Positions 26,325-34,491 of a stretch of 64,000 nucleotides of DNA are shown here, piece after piece. Origin of the DNA: Gordonibacter pamelaeae. Lineage in GTDB: Bacteria > Actinomycetota > Coriobacteriia > Coriobacteriales > Eggerthellaceae. Location: the NCBI RefSeq assembly GCF_042665095.1, contig NZ_JBHTBV010000001.1. One strand, 5' to 3'. The notes beneath the pieces were generated by a model that saw only the letters and a program-made list of their open reading frames with translations, was not told where the DNA came from and made no database searches. Position 1 is the first letter of the stretch; every line of letters starts with the position of its first letter. Both the position numbers and the translations under genes were made by a program.

Positions 26325-26649
26325 GCGTATGCTTCTCCTTCTTTCTTGAAGTCGCGGTTTTTCGCGGCGAGAACTTGCTGGAGGTTGCAGAGATGCGCAA
26401 AGCTTCGCGCGTGAGCTTCGCGGACTCCCCTCAAGCTGTCCTGCGCCTTGCTCCTCGTTAACGGGCGTGAGTATCTTAACGAGGATGCGACAGGGGCGAG
26501 CGTTCGCATTTTTTATACGCCGATTCGATTTGGCTTCGCAGGTGGGATGCTTTGCCTGCGAAGAGGTGCGTGAAGCTGTTGCCGGGAAGGGGGACACCCG
26601 GTATCATCAAGGCGAATGCTCGGATCGGGATGGTCGGGGGAGGGACGCC
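26325..26649. promoter_or_regulatory. Divergent control region between molybdoenzyme operon and LysR gene
   Basis: Two perfect 9-bp inverted repeats stand here: CCTCGTTAA (26453-26461) with TTAACGAGG (26476-26484), and CTTCGCAGG (26534-26542) with CCTGCGAAG (26555-26563). AGCTTCGCG also occurs twice directly (26401-26409 and 26414-26422). These are candidate operators for the LysR proteins encoded next door. No clear consensus promoter was seen. Confidence 0.5.
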
Positions 26650-27567
26650 GTGAAGCTGGAGCATATCAGGGAGTTCGTCGCATCGGCTCGATGCGACAGC
26701 TTCCAAGAGGCCGCAGACGGGCTGTACGTCGCGCGTCCGACGTTGAGCAACCATATGAGGGGTCTTGAGCAGGAGCTGGGGTTCGCCCTGTTCGATCGCT
26801 CCGACAGCAACGAGCTCACCGAGACGGGGATGGTGTTCCTTGACGGCATGGAACGGGCGCTGGAGGTAATCGACTCGGGCTTGGAGCGGTGCCATGCGCT
26901 TGCGGACCTGCGTGAGGAGCAGGACCCGGTGGTGAACATATCGCTGCGCTGCTCGGTCTTCGAACTGCGCGCTATGCTTGAGAAGAGCTGTCCGTGTCGT
27001 TACGCCTTTGCGAGCTACGACAACAAGAGGCCGATGCTGTACCCGTTCACGCAAGAGGGCGCCGATGTCATGGTCATGTACGATCTTGACCTGCTGCCGT
27101 CTTTGCGGGCGGAGGCCGCGGGCATGGGTTTGCGCTACGAACGGTACGGGCACGAGCCATGTGCCATCGCGATGAGGAAGGACCACCCGCTCGCGCAGGG
27201 CCCCCTGACGCGCGAACGCCTGCGCGGCGTAGAGATAGCCCAGCTCGACGTCATAGAGTCGGAGAGCTGGAAGCGCATCATCGTTCATATGTTGGGCGAT
27301 GGCATGGACTTGAGGTTCCATCTCATCCCCATGGACAACCTCCTGAGCTTCTGGACCGTCGACTTGGGAGATTCGATCTTCATCTCCATCAAATCGATGC
27401 TCTCGCAGTATTTCGCCCGTCGGGAAGGCTACGTGATCAGGGACCTGGTCGACGATGCTCCTTTGCTGATGCCGCGAAGCCTGGTGTACCGGCCAATCTC
27501 CGAGCGACCTTGCATAGTGCCGGTCCTCGAGGCGTTTCGCGAGCATCTTTCCCGGGGCGGGCTATGA
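26650..27567 (+). CDS. LysR-family transcriptional regulator
   Basis: The 305-aa protein starts at a GTG behind GGGGGAGGG. The N-terminal winged helix-turn-helix reads LEHIREFVASARCDSFQEAAD with the recognition part ARPTLSNHMRGLEQELG. The remainder (about residues 95-300) is the periplasmic-binding-protein-like sensing domain, ending in VYRPISERPCIVPVLEAFREHL. It diverges from the molybdoenzyme operon and most likely controls it, as LysR genes usually act on the adjacent divergent unit. The effector is unknown. A paralogous DNA-binding domain is encoded right after it. Confidence 0.9.
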   Translation: MKLEHIREFVASARCDSFQEAADGLYVARPTLSNHMRGLEQELGFALFDRSDSNELTETGMVFLDGMERALEVIDSGLERCHALADLREEQDPVVNISLRCSVFELRAMLEKSCPCRYAFASYDNKRPMLYPFTQEGADVMVMYDLDLLPSLRAEAAGMGLRYERYGHEPCAIAMRKDHPLAQGPLTRERLRGVEIAQLDVIESESWKRIIVHMLGDGMDLRFHLIPMDNLLSFWTVDLGDSIFISIKSMLSQYFARREGYVIRDLVDDAPLLMPRSLVYRPISERPCIVPVLEAFREHLSRGGL

Positions 27568-27622
27568 GGCGGGCGCGGGACGTGCGCAGCGGGCGTTCGA
27601 GGTTCGGAAGGGAGGGGCTTCG

Positions 27623-27886
27623 ATGAAAATCGAGCTTTTGAGGGAGTTCGTGGCGCTTGCCCACTACGGCAGCTTCCGGGCGGCATCCGAGAAGCTGTTC
27701 GTCTCCCAACCCACGTTGAGCAACCATATCAAGGCGCTTGAGCAAGAGCTCGGCTTCGAGCTGTTCGACCGCTCGCGCGACAACGAGCTGACCGACGAGG
27801 GCGCGCTTCTCCTCGATGCGGCCCAGTCGGCCCTGCTGATCATCGATTCCACGCTGGAGGAGTGCCGCAAGAGGTCAGAGGGATAG
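27623..27886 (+). CDS. Orphan LysR DNA-binding domain (87 aa)
   Basis: This short protein contains only the LysR winged helix-turn-helix and linker helix (LLREFVALAHYGSFRAASEK, QPTLSNHIKALEQELGFELFDRS). About half of its residues match the first 87 of the LysR protein just upstream, so it looks like a tandem duplicate lacking the effector domain. The ATG at 27623 has a good GGGAGGGGC site and the reading frame is clean to its stop, so it may be expressed. It could be a decaying copy or a small partner that dimerises with the full regulator. The ychF promoter lies just after it. Confidence 0.65.
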   Translation: MKIELLREFVALAHYGSFRAASEKLFVSQPTLSNHIKALEQELGFELFDRSRDNELTDEGALLLDAAQSALLIIDSTLEECRKRSEG

Positions 27887-27913
27887 CCGCGCGTACCTGC
27901 ACAGCCTCTCTTC

Positions 27914-27927
27914 ATTTGCTATCATGG
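27914..27927 (+). promoter_or_regulatory. Extended -10 promoter of ychF
   Basis: TTTGCTATCATGGG includes TGC plus a TATCAT -10 box (27919-27924), about 40 bases before the ychF start. The identical 14 bases occur upstream of gatC (47415-47428). Confidence 0.5.
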
Positions 27928-27963
27928 GACGATACGTTTGCATCGATCGTCAAAGGAAGTCCC

Positions 27964-29028
27964 ATGTCGCTTTCCATCGGTATCGTCGGCCTGCCGAACG
28001 TCGGCAAGTCCACGCTGTTCACGGCCCTCACGAACAAGGGCGGCCTTGCGGCCAACTACCCGTTCGCCACCATCGAGCCCAACGTCGGCATCGTGCCGGT
28101 GCCCGACGCGCGCCTCGACGCGCTGGCCGAGATCGACCATCCGGCGCGCATCGTGCCGGCCACTGTGGAGTTCGTGGACATCGCGGGCCTCGTGGCGGGG
28201 GCGAGCCAGGGCGAGGGCCTGGGCAACCAGTTCCTCGCGAACATCCGCGAGACGGACGCCATCTGCGAGGTCGTGCGCTTCTTCGGCGACCCGGACGTCG
28301 TGCACGTGGCGGGCAAGGTGGACCCGCTCTCCGACGTGGACACCATCAAGACCGAGCTGATACTCGCCGACATGGCAACGCTCGAGAAGGCGCTGCCGCG
28401 CCTGGAGAAGGAGGCCAAGCGCGACAAGGCGGGTGCGGCCAAGGTGGCCGCCGCGCAGAAGGTGTTCGAGGGCCTGAACGAGGGGCACCGCACCCGCACG
28501 CTCGACCTCTCCGACGACGAGCGCGCCGCGCTGCACGATTTGCACCTGCTCACGATGAAGCCGATGCTCTACATCGCCAACGTCGACGAGGACCAGCTGG
28601 ACGCCGACCTGCCCGAGATCGACGGCTGCGCGCCCGTGCCCATTTCCGCGAAGGTGGAGGCCGACCTGGCCGAGCTCGACCCGGCCGAGGCGCGCGAGTA
28701 CCTGGAGGCCATGGGCCTCGAGGAGAGCGGCCTGGCTCGCCTCGTGCGCGAGGCGTACAAGCTGCTGGGGTTGCAGAGTTACTTCACGAGCGGCGAGACC
28801 GAGACGCGCGCCTGGACCGTCCCCATAGGAGCCAAGGCCCCCCAGGCCGCCGGCGTCATCCACACCGACTTCGAGCGCGGCTTCATCAAGGCCGAGACGG
28901 CCGCCTTCGAGGACTACGTGGGCCTCGGCGGCGAGAAAGGCTGCCGCGACGCCGGCAAGCTCCGCCAGGAAGGCAAGGAGTACGTGGTGCAAGACGGGGA
29001 CGTCATGCACTTCAAGTTCAACGTGTAG
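27964..29028 (+). CDS. ychF: Redox-regulated ATPase YchF (Obg family)
   Basis: The 354-aa P-loop protein is the universally conserved YchF/OLA1, a GTPase-family member that prefers ATP and binds ribosomes. The P-loop GLPNVGKST is at residues 9-17, the switch DIAGLVAGASQGEGLGNQFL near residue 66, and a C-terminal TGS domain begins around LLGLQSYFTSGETETRAW and ends in DVMHFKFNV. Length matches the family. The ATG has an AAGGAAG site. A single-gene unit with a good terminator. Confidence 0.96.
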   Translation: MSLSIGIVGLPNVGKSTLFTALTNKGGLAANYPFATIEPNVGIVPVPDARLDALAEIDHPARIVPATVEFVDIAGLVAGASQGEGLGNQFLANIRETDAICEVVRFFGDPDVVHVAGKVDPLSDVDTIKTELILADMATLEKALPRLEKEAKRDKAGAAKVAAAQKVFEGLNEGHRTRTLDLSDDERAALHDLHLLTMKPMLYIANVDEDQLDADLPEIDGCAPVPISAKVEADLAELDPAEAREYLEAMGLEESGLARLVREAYKLLGLQSYFTSGETETRAWTVPIGAKAPQAAGVIHTDFERGFIKAETAAFEDYVGLGGEKGCRDAGKLRQEGKEYVVQDGDVMHFKFNV

Positions 29029-29052
29029 AGGCGCCTGCCGGCGTCCTGCTTG

Positions 29053-29088
29053 GCCGCATGCCCCTCTTCAGCAGGGGCATGCGGCTTT
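29053..29088 (+). terminator. Intrinsic terminator of ychF
   Basis: GCCGCATGCCCCT (29053-29065) pairs perfectly with AGGGGCATGCGGC (29073-29085), followed by TTT. It may also serve the convergent oleate hydratase gene. Confidence 0.8.
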
Positions 29089-29219
29089 GAAACGTTTAGT
29101 GCATGCCGGGGTACACCGCTCCGGTGGCGGGCGCGGATGCGTTGGCGCCGTCGGACGGGATCACGCCGAACTCGGCCAGCAGCCCGTAGAGGTCGGTACC
29201 CTTGAGCTTCTCGATACCT

Positions 29220-30932
29220 TCATGCAGGGAGAGCTTCTCGAGGGGGGTTCATCTCCATGTCGGTGACGGGCTTGCCGTCCCTGATGAGCGTCGTGGCGTT
29301 CAGCAGGTCGCGGATGTCGAACGCGCTGCCCCACACTTCGGGCACGCCGCGGTCGACGTTGCACAGCGTGTAGACCGCCTCCATGCCGGTGCGCATGGAG
29401 TACTCGGTGGTGAAGATGGTGTCGTGCGGTGTTTCGGCGAACTGGCCGATGAACGCGAAGTTCACCGCGCCTTCGGGCACGACGTCGGGGCGGTCGCCAG
29501 CGGCGCGCGGCATGAAGAACGCCGTGATGTAGGGCATCATGCACGGAACCGTGTTGGCGCTGTTCTCGGCGAGCTCCTCGATCTGCGATTCGGGAACGCC
29601 CAGGTGGTACAGCCATTCCATGCAGACCTCCTTGCCGGTGCATTCGCGCAGGGCCTTCTTCACGTAATTCCCGGGCACATCGGTGAACAGGCCGTACAGC
29701 CAGCCGCACAGCTCGTTGCCGGGTTGGGCGCGGAACTGGGGCTGCCGGTTGAATGTCCAGCTCAGAAGCCAGTTCGAGTCTTTGGCGGTGACGATGCCGC
29801 CGGTTACGACGCCTCCCGAGAACGGATCGCGGCGGCAAATCCTCTCGATGTAGGGGACGATCTTCTCGTCGAGCGTCGTGACGGTGGCGCTCATCCAATT
29901 GGACTTCTCCGGATCGCCGATGAACTTTTCGGGGCGCCCGAACGACGGATCCTGCCGGGCGATGCGCCGCCACAGGTCGAACCCGGTTCCCGGTTCGAGC
30001 ACGGTGTTGAACTGCGCCGGCTCGTCTTGCGACCCGAAGGACGAGTTGGCCACGCAGCTGCCGTTGGTGATGAACAGGAGATCGTTCTCGGAGAGGTGGA
30101 AGGCCTTGGGCGCTCCCTCGCATATCGTCTGCACCTCGGTGGCCACTTTGCGCTCCTCAGTGCTGGAGAACGTGACGTCGACGACTTCGGTGTTCAAATG
30201 GAACTGCACGCCGTGGCCCTTCAAGTAGTTCACCGTGGGCAAGATGAGGGATTCGAACTGGTTGTAGCGGGTGAAGCGCAGCGCGCTGAAGTCGGGCAGG
30301 CCGCCGACGTGGTGCACGAAACGTTGGATGTAGCGCTTCATCTCGAGCGCGCTGTGCCAGTTCTCGAATCCGAACATGGTGCGCCAATACAGCCAGAAGT
30401 TGGAATCGAGCACGTCGTCGGAGAAGTAGTCGGTGATGGCCTTGTCGTCGAGCTGCTCTTCGGGAGTGAAGAACAGGTTCATGATCTCCCTGCACGCCTT
30501 GTCGGACAGGCCGAACGTGTTGTCGAGACCGGCGTCTTCGCCCCGGTTGACCGTCGCGCGGCACAAGGAGTAGTTGGGGTCTTGCTTGTTCAGCCGGTAG
30601 TAGTAATCGAGGATGCTCATGCTCTCGTCCTCGATGGAGGGTATGGAGCGGAACAGGTCCCACATCACCTCGAAGTGGTTGTCCATCTCGCGCCCGCCGC
30701 GCATGGTGAAGCCGATCTGGGGATATTCCCATCCGTCGCAGGCTCCGCCCGGCACGGCGTCGCGTTCGAATATATGTACGCGCGAGCCGTCCATCTGAGC
30801 GTCCCGAATAAGGTAGCAGGCGGCCGTCAAGCCGGCCAACCCGGTGCCGACGATGTAGGCCGATTTGTCCTCGATGCCCTCTGGTTTTGCCGGATGGGCG
30901 AACGCTTCGTAGTTTCCGCTGGAATAGTACAC
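29220..30932 (-). CDS. ohyA: Oleate hydratase (frameshifted near the C-terminus)
   Basis: The protein is an FAD-dependent fatty-acid hydratase (myosin-cross-reactive antigen family), which adds water to the double bond of oleic or linoleic acid. The FAD-binding motif is AYIVGTGLAGLTAACYLIRD near residue 25. Family blocks include RGGREMDNHFEVMWDLFRSIPS and NFAFIGQFAETPHDTIFTTEYS. The open frame gives 570 aa, ending MNPPREALPA. In the neighbouring frame the sequence continues PLEKLSLHEGIEKLKGTD..., the normal C-terminus, to a stop at 29096. One missing C in the C6 run at 29246-29251 explains this; the intact protein would have about 612 aa. The gene has a ribosome site of the GAGAGCCC type. Confidence 0.88.
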   Translation of the reverse strand: MYYSSGNYEAFAHPAKPEGIEDKSAYIVGTGLAGLTAACYLIRDAQMDGSRVHIFERDAVPGGACDGWEYPQIGFTMRGGREMDNHFEVMWDLFRSIPSIEDESMSILDYYYRLNKQDPNYSLCRATVNRGEDAGLDNTFGLSDKACREIMNLFFTPEEQLDDKAITDYFSDDVLDSNFWLYWRTMFGFENWHSALEMKRYIQRFVHHVGGLPDFSALRFTRYNQFESLILPTVNYLKGHGVQFHLNTEVVDVTFSSTEERKVATEVQTICEGAPKAFHLSENDLLFITNGSCVANSSFGSQDEPAQFNTVLEPGTGFDLWRRIARQDPSFGRPEKFIGDPEKSNWMSATVTTLDEKIVPYIERICRRDPFSGGVVTGGIVTAKDSNWLLSWTFNRQPQFRAQPGNELCGWLYGLFTDVPGNYVKKALRECTGKEVCMEWLYHLGVPESQIEELAENSANTVPCMMPYITAFFMPRAAGDRPDVVPEGAVNFAFIGQFAETPHDTIFTTEYSMRTGMEAVYTLCNVDRGVPEVWGSAFDIRDLLNATTLIRDGKPVTDMEMNPPREALPA

Positions 30933-31136
30933 GGGCTCTCCAATCTCTCAAGGTGAAGGTACGGCCCCATTGTGATGCGGGGTGCTCGTGGGCGAGGGAG
31001 GCGTATCGAGCTGATGACGTGCCGTTTGCGGGAGGTCATCAGGAGGCGTTGCCTCGAACGAGCGGTTCCCGCACCGGCTGCTCGGGTATACTTGATCGTG
31101 TGCGGGCGGGCTGGGACGAGATGGGAGGGCGCGCGT

Positions 31137-31628
31137 ATGGACGAGTTCGTCAAGGCGCTGGTGAGCGACGGCAGGAGCCCGGAGCTTCCGGAGGAGCACG
31201 ACTGGTTCGGGAAGCTTGTCGGTTCTTGGAGGTTGGACTACCTCGATCGCAACCTGTCCTCTTCGGTCGAAGGAGAGTGGATCTTCGCTCGGGTGCTCGA
31301 GGGCATGGGCATCCAGGACGTGATCATCCTGCCGGCGCGCGACGTGCGGACGGAGACGCCGCATCCCCTCGCCGAGTACGGCACCTCACTGCGCGTCTAC
31401 AACCCGGGCACGCATGCATGGGACGTCGCCTACGCTTACGCGGGGAAGATCTTCCGGCTCGAGGCGCGGCGTGAAGGCGACATGGTCGTCCTCACGAACC
31501 TTGGCGACAGACGGCATAAATGGGTGTTCGCGTCCATCGAGGACGACCGCTTCCATTGGCAGAACGTCAACGTGCGCGACGATGGCTCCTGGCACGTGAA
31601 CGCCGACATTTACGCCGAGCGCGTCTAG
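31137..31628 (+). CDS. Hypothetical 163-aa protein
   Basis: I cannot name the family with confidence. The product is soluble and rich in beta-strand-like segments: WFGKLVGSWRLDYLD, GEWIFARVLEGMGIQDVIILP, WDVAYAYAGKIFRLEARREGDMVVLTN and DRFHWQNVNVRDDGSW. This alternation recalls small lipocalin-like or DUF1579-type barrels, which also begin with a 'GSW' strand; this is only a resemblance. The ATG at 31137 follows GGGAGGG, and a TATACT box lies about 50 bases upstream. It diverges from the oleate hydratase gene and ends right at the large inverted repeat. Confidence 0.65.
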   Translation: MDEFVKALVSDGRSPELPEEHDWFGKLVGSWRLDYLDRNLSSSVEGEWIFARVLEGMGIQDVIILPARDVRTETPHPLAEYGTSLRVYNPGTHAWDVAYAYAGKIFRLEARREGDMVVLTNLGDRRHKWVFASIEDDRFHWQNVNVRDDGSWHVNADIYAERV

Positions 31629-31629
31629 G

Positions 31630-31731
31630 GGGCGTGACAGGGGGACGGGGATAATGTCACGCTCCCTTTCGCTTCTCTCGGCTGTGGCGCGTCGCGGAGC
31701 GTGACATTATCCCCGTCCCCCTGTCACGCCC
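31630..31731. repeat. Perfect 36-bp inverted repeat element
   Basis: The left arm (31630-31665) and right arm (31696-31731) are perfect inverted copies, 36 bases each, around a 30-base centre. Each arm is itself bounded by GTGACA and TGTCAC, with GGGGGACGGGGATAA inside. GGGGACGGGG-type palindromes of this kind occur as REP-like repeats in many genomes. It lies between two convergent genes and could stop transcription from both. Confidence 0.85.
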
Positions 31732-31748
31732 TTGTCACACCTTCGCGT

Positions 31749-32675
31749 CTACAGGTGCATCATCAGCCAGCTGATGAGGTCCTCCTCGACCTCGAACTTG
31801 AGGTCGTCGTAGTTGTGGATCTCGTGGCGGTAGCCGGTGTAGAGCTTCGTGGTCACCTCATGCCCCGTGTCGGCCAGCCAGTTGGCGCACTGGTAGACGC
31901 CCTCGCCGTAGTTGCCCACGGGGTCCTGGTCGCCGGCGACACAGAGGACGGGCAGGTCGGCGGGCACCTTCGCCGCCCACTCGGTGCCTTCGATGCAAAG
32001 CATCATGTCGATGAAGTCGCGCAGGCTCACGTTGTGCGTGGGATGCGTGAACGCGTCGAAGGGGTCCTCGGCGTGGTCCTTCTGCACGGAGGGGTCGTGG
32101 CAGATCCACTCGTTGCCGAGGGAGGCGCCCTCCTCGCAGCGGGCGAACATCCAGCCCATCAGCTCGCCCACGAAGGCCGGGTCGCTCTCGTGGCCCTTGC
32201 CGGCGGCGATGGCCTCGTCCAGCTTCGCGCGCACCTCGTGCGTGTTCTTGAAGATGCCGGTGGTGCCGCAGTAGACGGCGCCGGCCAGCTCGTCGCCGTA
32301 CTTCGCGCTGAAGTCGCGCGCGATCATCGAGCCCATGGAGTGGCCGAACAGGAAGTAGGGCAGGTCGGGGTACTTCTCGCACACGAGGTCCTTGAACCGC
32401 TTCTCGTCCTCCATCATGGTGTGCGGTCCCGCGTCGCCCCAGTCGCCCCAGGTGCCGTTCGCGATGGCGGTTGCGCCGTGGCCCACGTGGTCGTCGGCGG
32501 CCACGATGAAGCCGGCGTCCATGAGCGCCACGATCATATGGAAGTAGCGGCGGGAATGCTCGCCGAAGCCGTGGATGAGCTGCACCACACCCTCGGGCTC
32601 GCAGGCAGGGACGTAGACCCAGCCCGTCACCTGGTCCCGGTCGTTCGACGATGGAAAGCTTATCTCGTGCAGCAT
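31749..32675 (-). CDS. Alpha/beta hydrolase (monoacylglycerol-lipase-like)
   Basis: The 308-aa protein belongs to the serine hydrolase group near lysophospholipase L2 / monoacylglycerol lipase. The oxyanion-side motif is QLIHGFGEHSRRYFHM, the nucleophile elbow FLFGHSMGSMIAR, then VAGDQDPVG supplies the acid and TGYRHEIHN the histidine of the triad. There is no signal peptide, so it is cytoplasmic. It may cleave lipid esters, which would fit with the nearby oleate hydratase, though the two genes are not in one operon. A divergent promoter region joins it to the aldo/keto reductase gene. Confidence 0.88.
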   Translation of the reverse strand: MLHEISFPSSNDRDQVTGWVYVPACEPEGVVQLIHGFGEHSRRYFHMIVALMDAGFIVAADDHVGHGATAIANGTWGDWGDAGPHTMMEDEKRFKDLVCEKYPDLPYFLFGHSMGSMIARDFSAKYGDELAGAVYCGTTGIFKNTHEVRAKLDEAIAAGKGHESDPAFVGELMGWMFARCEEGASLGNEWICHDPSVQKDHAEDPFDAFTHPTHNVSLRDFIDMMLCIEGTEWAAKVPADLPVLCVAGDQDPVGNYGEGVYQCANWLADTGHEVTTKLYTGYRHEIHNYDDLKFEVEEDLISWLMMHL

Positions 32676-32806
32676 GGCAAGTCCCTTCTCTCGCGTTCAC
32701 GGAACGGCGCACGTGGAACGGCGGCCGTGGGTCGGCGCCCGCGAACCGGCGCCAGCGGGCCGCCTTCCTGCGGGCAGGCTCGCATGGGCTCCGTTGGGTG
32801 CCTGCG

Positions 32807-32889
32807 CCCATTATCGCAGACGGGAGCCTTTCGGGCTCCGTGTTTTTCGCAACGCGCCTTGCGGCCACACGCCGTTTTGCGATAATGGG
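32807..32889. promoter_or_regulatory. Mirror-image divergent promoter region
   Basis: CCCATTATCGCA (32807-32818) is repeated inverted and perfect as TGCGATAATGGG (32878-32889). On each strand the arm provides a GATAAT -10-like box pointing outward, toward the hydrolase (minus) and the aldo/keto reductase (plus). A small hairpin (GGAGCC/GGCTCC, near 32823-32839) lies between. Confidence 0.5.
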
Positions 32890-32949
32890 TCAGATGCGCG
32901 CCGGATTTTTGGCGCGGCGGGGACGGCGTCGGGAGAAAGCGGGAAATCG

Positions 32950-34071
32950 ATGGGCGAGATCGGGAAGCTGGGCTTCGGGTTCATGCGGCTGCCAGAGGTG
33001 GAAGGGGCGGACGGCTCCAAGGAGATCGACCTCGACACGCTAGCCGGCATGGTGGACACGTTCATGAACGGGGGCTTCACGTACTTCGACACGGCGCGCG
33101 GCTACCATGGGGGCCGTTCGGAGGCGGCGCTCAAGGCCGCGGTGGTCGACCGCTACCCGCGCGAGTCGTTCCAGGTGGCCACGAAGCTGCCGGCGTGGAT
33201 GGCGAAGGACGCGGCCGACGCGCGCGCGATGTTCGACACGTCGCTCGAACAGACGGGCGCAGGCTACTTCGACTTCTTCTTGCTGCACAACCTGGGCGAG
33301 GAGCGCACGCGCCTGTTCGACGACTGGGGGCTGTGGGACTACCTGGCCGAGAAGAAGCGCGAGGGGCTCGTCCGCAACCTGGGCTTCTCCATACACGACA
33401 AGGCCGACGCGCTGGAGGCGGTGCTCGACGCGCATCCCGAGGTCGACTTCGTGCAGCTGCAGGTGAACTACGCGGACTGGGAGAGCGAGACCGTGGAGTC
33501 GCGCAAGTGCTACGAGGCGGCGCGCGCCCGCAACCTGCCCGTCGTGGTGATGGAGCCGGTGAAGGGCGGCTCGCTGGTGAAGCTGCCCGACGATGCGGCC
33601 GCCGTGCTGCGCAACGCCGCGCCCGACGAGCCGCTGGCGGCTTGGGCGCTGCGCTTCGCCGCGTCGCTGCCCGGCGTGCTCACGGTGCTCTCGGGCATGT
33701 CCACGCCCGCTCAGGTGGAGGAGAACGTGCGCACCATGCGCGCCTTCCGCCCCGTCGGCCCCGAGGAGCGCGCGGCGCTCGACCACGTGCGCGCCATCCT
33801 GGACGGCATCCCCACGGTGCCGTGCACCGACTGCCGGTACTGCCTGAAGTCGTGCCCGCAGGGCGTGCGCATCCCCGCCGCGCTCGCATCGCTCAACATA
33901 CTGGCGCTGTACGGCGACGAGCACCGCGCGCAGGAGAACTACGACTGGAACGCCTCGGCGGGCCCGGCGTCGTCGTGCGTCGCGTGTGGCGCGTGCGAGG
34001 ACGTGTGCCCCCAGCGCATCGGCATCGTGCGCGAGCTCGTGCGGGCGGCGGGGCTGTTCGAGAAGAGGTGA
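32950..34071 (+). CDS. Aldo/keto reductase with C-terminal 4Fe-4S domain
   Basis: The 373-aa protein combines an aldo/keto reductase barrel with a ferredoxin-like tail. The barrel shows LGFGFMRLP at the start, TYFDTARGYHGGRSE with the catalytic tyrosine region, and VMEPVKGGSL. The tail has CTDCRYCLKSCPQGV and CVACGACEDVCPQRIGI, enough cysteines for iron-sulfur clusters. Such fused reductases are common in strict anaerobes; their substrates are mostly unknown. The ATG at 32950 is preceded by GAGAAAGCGGGAAATCG with a moderate ribosome site. It has its own promoter and stands alone. Confidence 0.9.
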   Translation: MGEIGKLGFGFMRLPEVEGADGSKEIDLDTLAGMVDTFMNGGFTYFDTARGYHGGRSEAALKAAVVDRYPRESFQVATKLPAWMAKDAADARAMFDTSLEQTGAGYFDFFLLHNLGEERTRLFDDWGLWDYLAEKKREGLVRNLGFSIHDKADALEAVLDAHPEVDFVQLQVNYADWESETVESRKCYEAARARNLPVVVMEPVKGGSLVKLPDDAAAVLRNAAPDEPLAAWALRFAASLPGVLTVLSGMSTPAQVEENVRTMRAFRPVGPEERAALDHVRAILDGIPTVPCTDCRYCLKSCPQGVRIPAALASLNILALYGDEHRAQENYDWNASAGPASSCVACGACEDVCPQRIGIVRELVRAAGLFEKR

Positions 34072-34229
34072 GGCGCGTCGTGCCGATTGGCTTCCCGTGC
34101 AGTGCGGGGAGGGGAGCGCCGGTCCTGGTCGGCCGCGGGAGGGACGGGCGTCGAGTGCGGCTGTCGGAGGGGAGCGGGCGCTGACCGCAGCCGGCTGGAG
34201 GGGTTGCCGCGAAAATCGGCCTCTTCTGC

Positions 34230-34365
34230 CAAAAACGAGGCGGTTTGGCAATCTTGAGGCGCGTCTTCGTATTCGAAAAGCGGGCTGTGCGGATGAAATA
34301 CCAGGTCGTCGGCGATCGACTGCTCTGTCACTCGTTGCCGCGATTGCCAAACCGCCTCGTTTTTG
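34230..34365. repeat. Perfect 24-bp inverted repeat element (MITE-like)
   Basis: The left arm (34230-34253) and right arm (34342-34365) match perfectly over 24 bases, separated by 88 bases with no credible gene. GTTGCCGCGA occurs directly at 34203-34212 and 34334-34343. The interior is lower in GC than the flanks. The form suits a miniature transposable element, though no target duplication was identified. Confidence 0.7.
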
Positions 34366-34430
34366 ACACGGCGGGGCGTTTGACGCTACCGTGCGCCTTG
34401 CCGCGGGACCATGTGGAACCGATAGCCTGC

Positions 34431-34461
34431 TTGACTTGGAGCACGCTCCAAGTTGTATGGT
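34431..34461 (+). promoter_or_regulatory. MerR-type promoter and operator of the lar genes
   Basis: TTGACT (34431-34436) and TATGGT (34456-34461) are 19 bases apart, too long for normal activity. The spacer holds the palindrome ACTTGGAGC-AC-GCTCCAAGT (34434-34453). This is the classic arrangement for MerR-family activators, which untwist the spacer. No merR gene lies in the window. Confidence 0.8.
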
Positions 34462-34491
34462 GGGTGAAACCTTGTGGGAAGGAATGCATCG

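Larger units (their letters stand above)
34072..34491. other. Intergenic region with repeat element and promoter
   Basis: These 420 bases hold the 24-bp inverted repeat element (34230-34365) and the MerR-type promoter of the lar genes. The first 150 bases show GC-rich sequence with no recognised feature. Open frames here have no ribosome site and cross the repeat, so I regard none as a gene. Confidence 0.5.

Noticed and set aside
31630..31731. Reading the 36-bp inverted repeat as a plain intrinsic terminator only
   Set aside because: The arms are far longer and more perfect than needed, have their own internal symmetry, and carry a core known from dispersed repeats. Terminator activity is likely a by-product.
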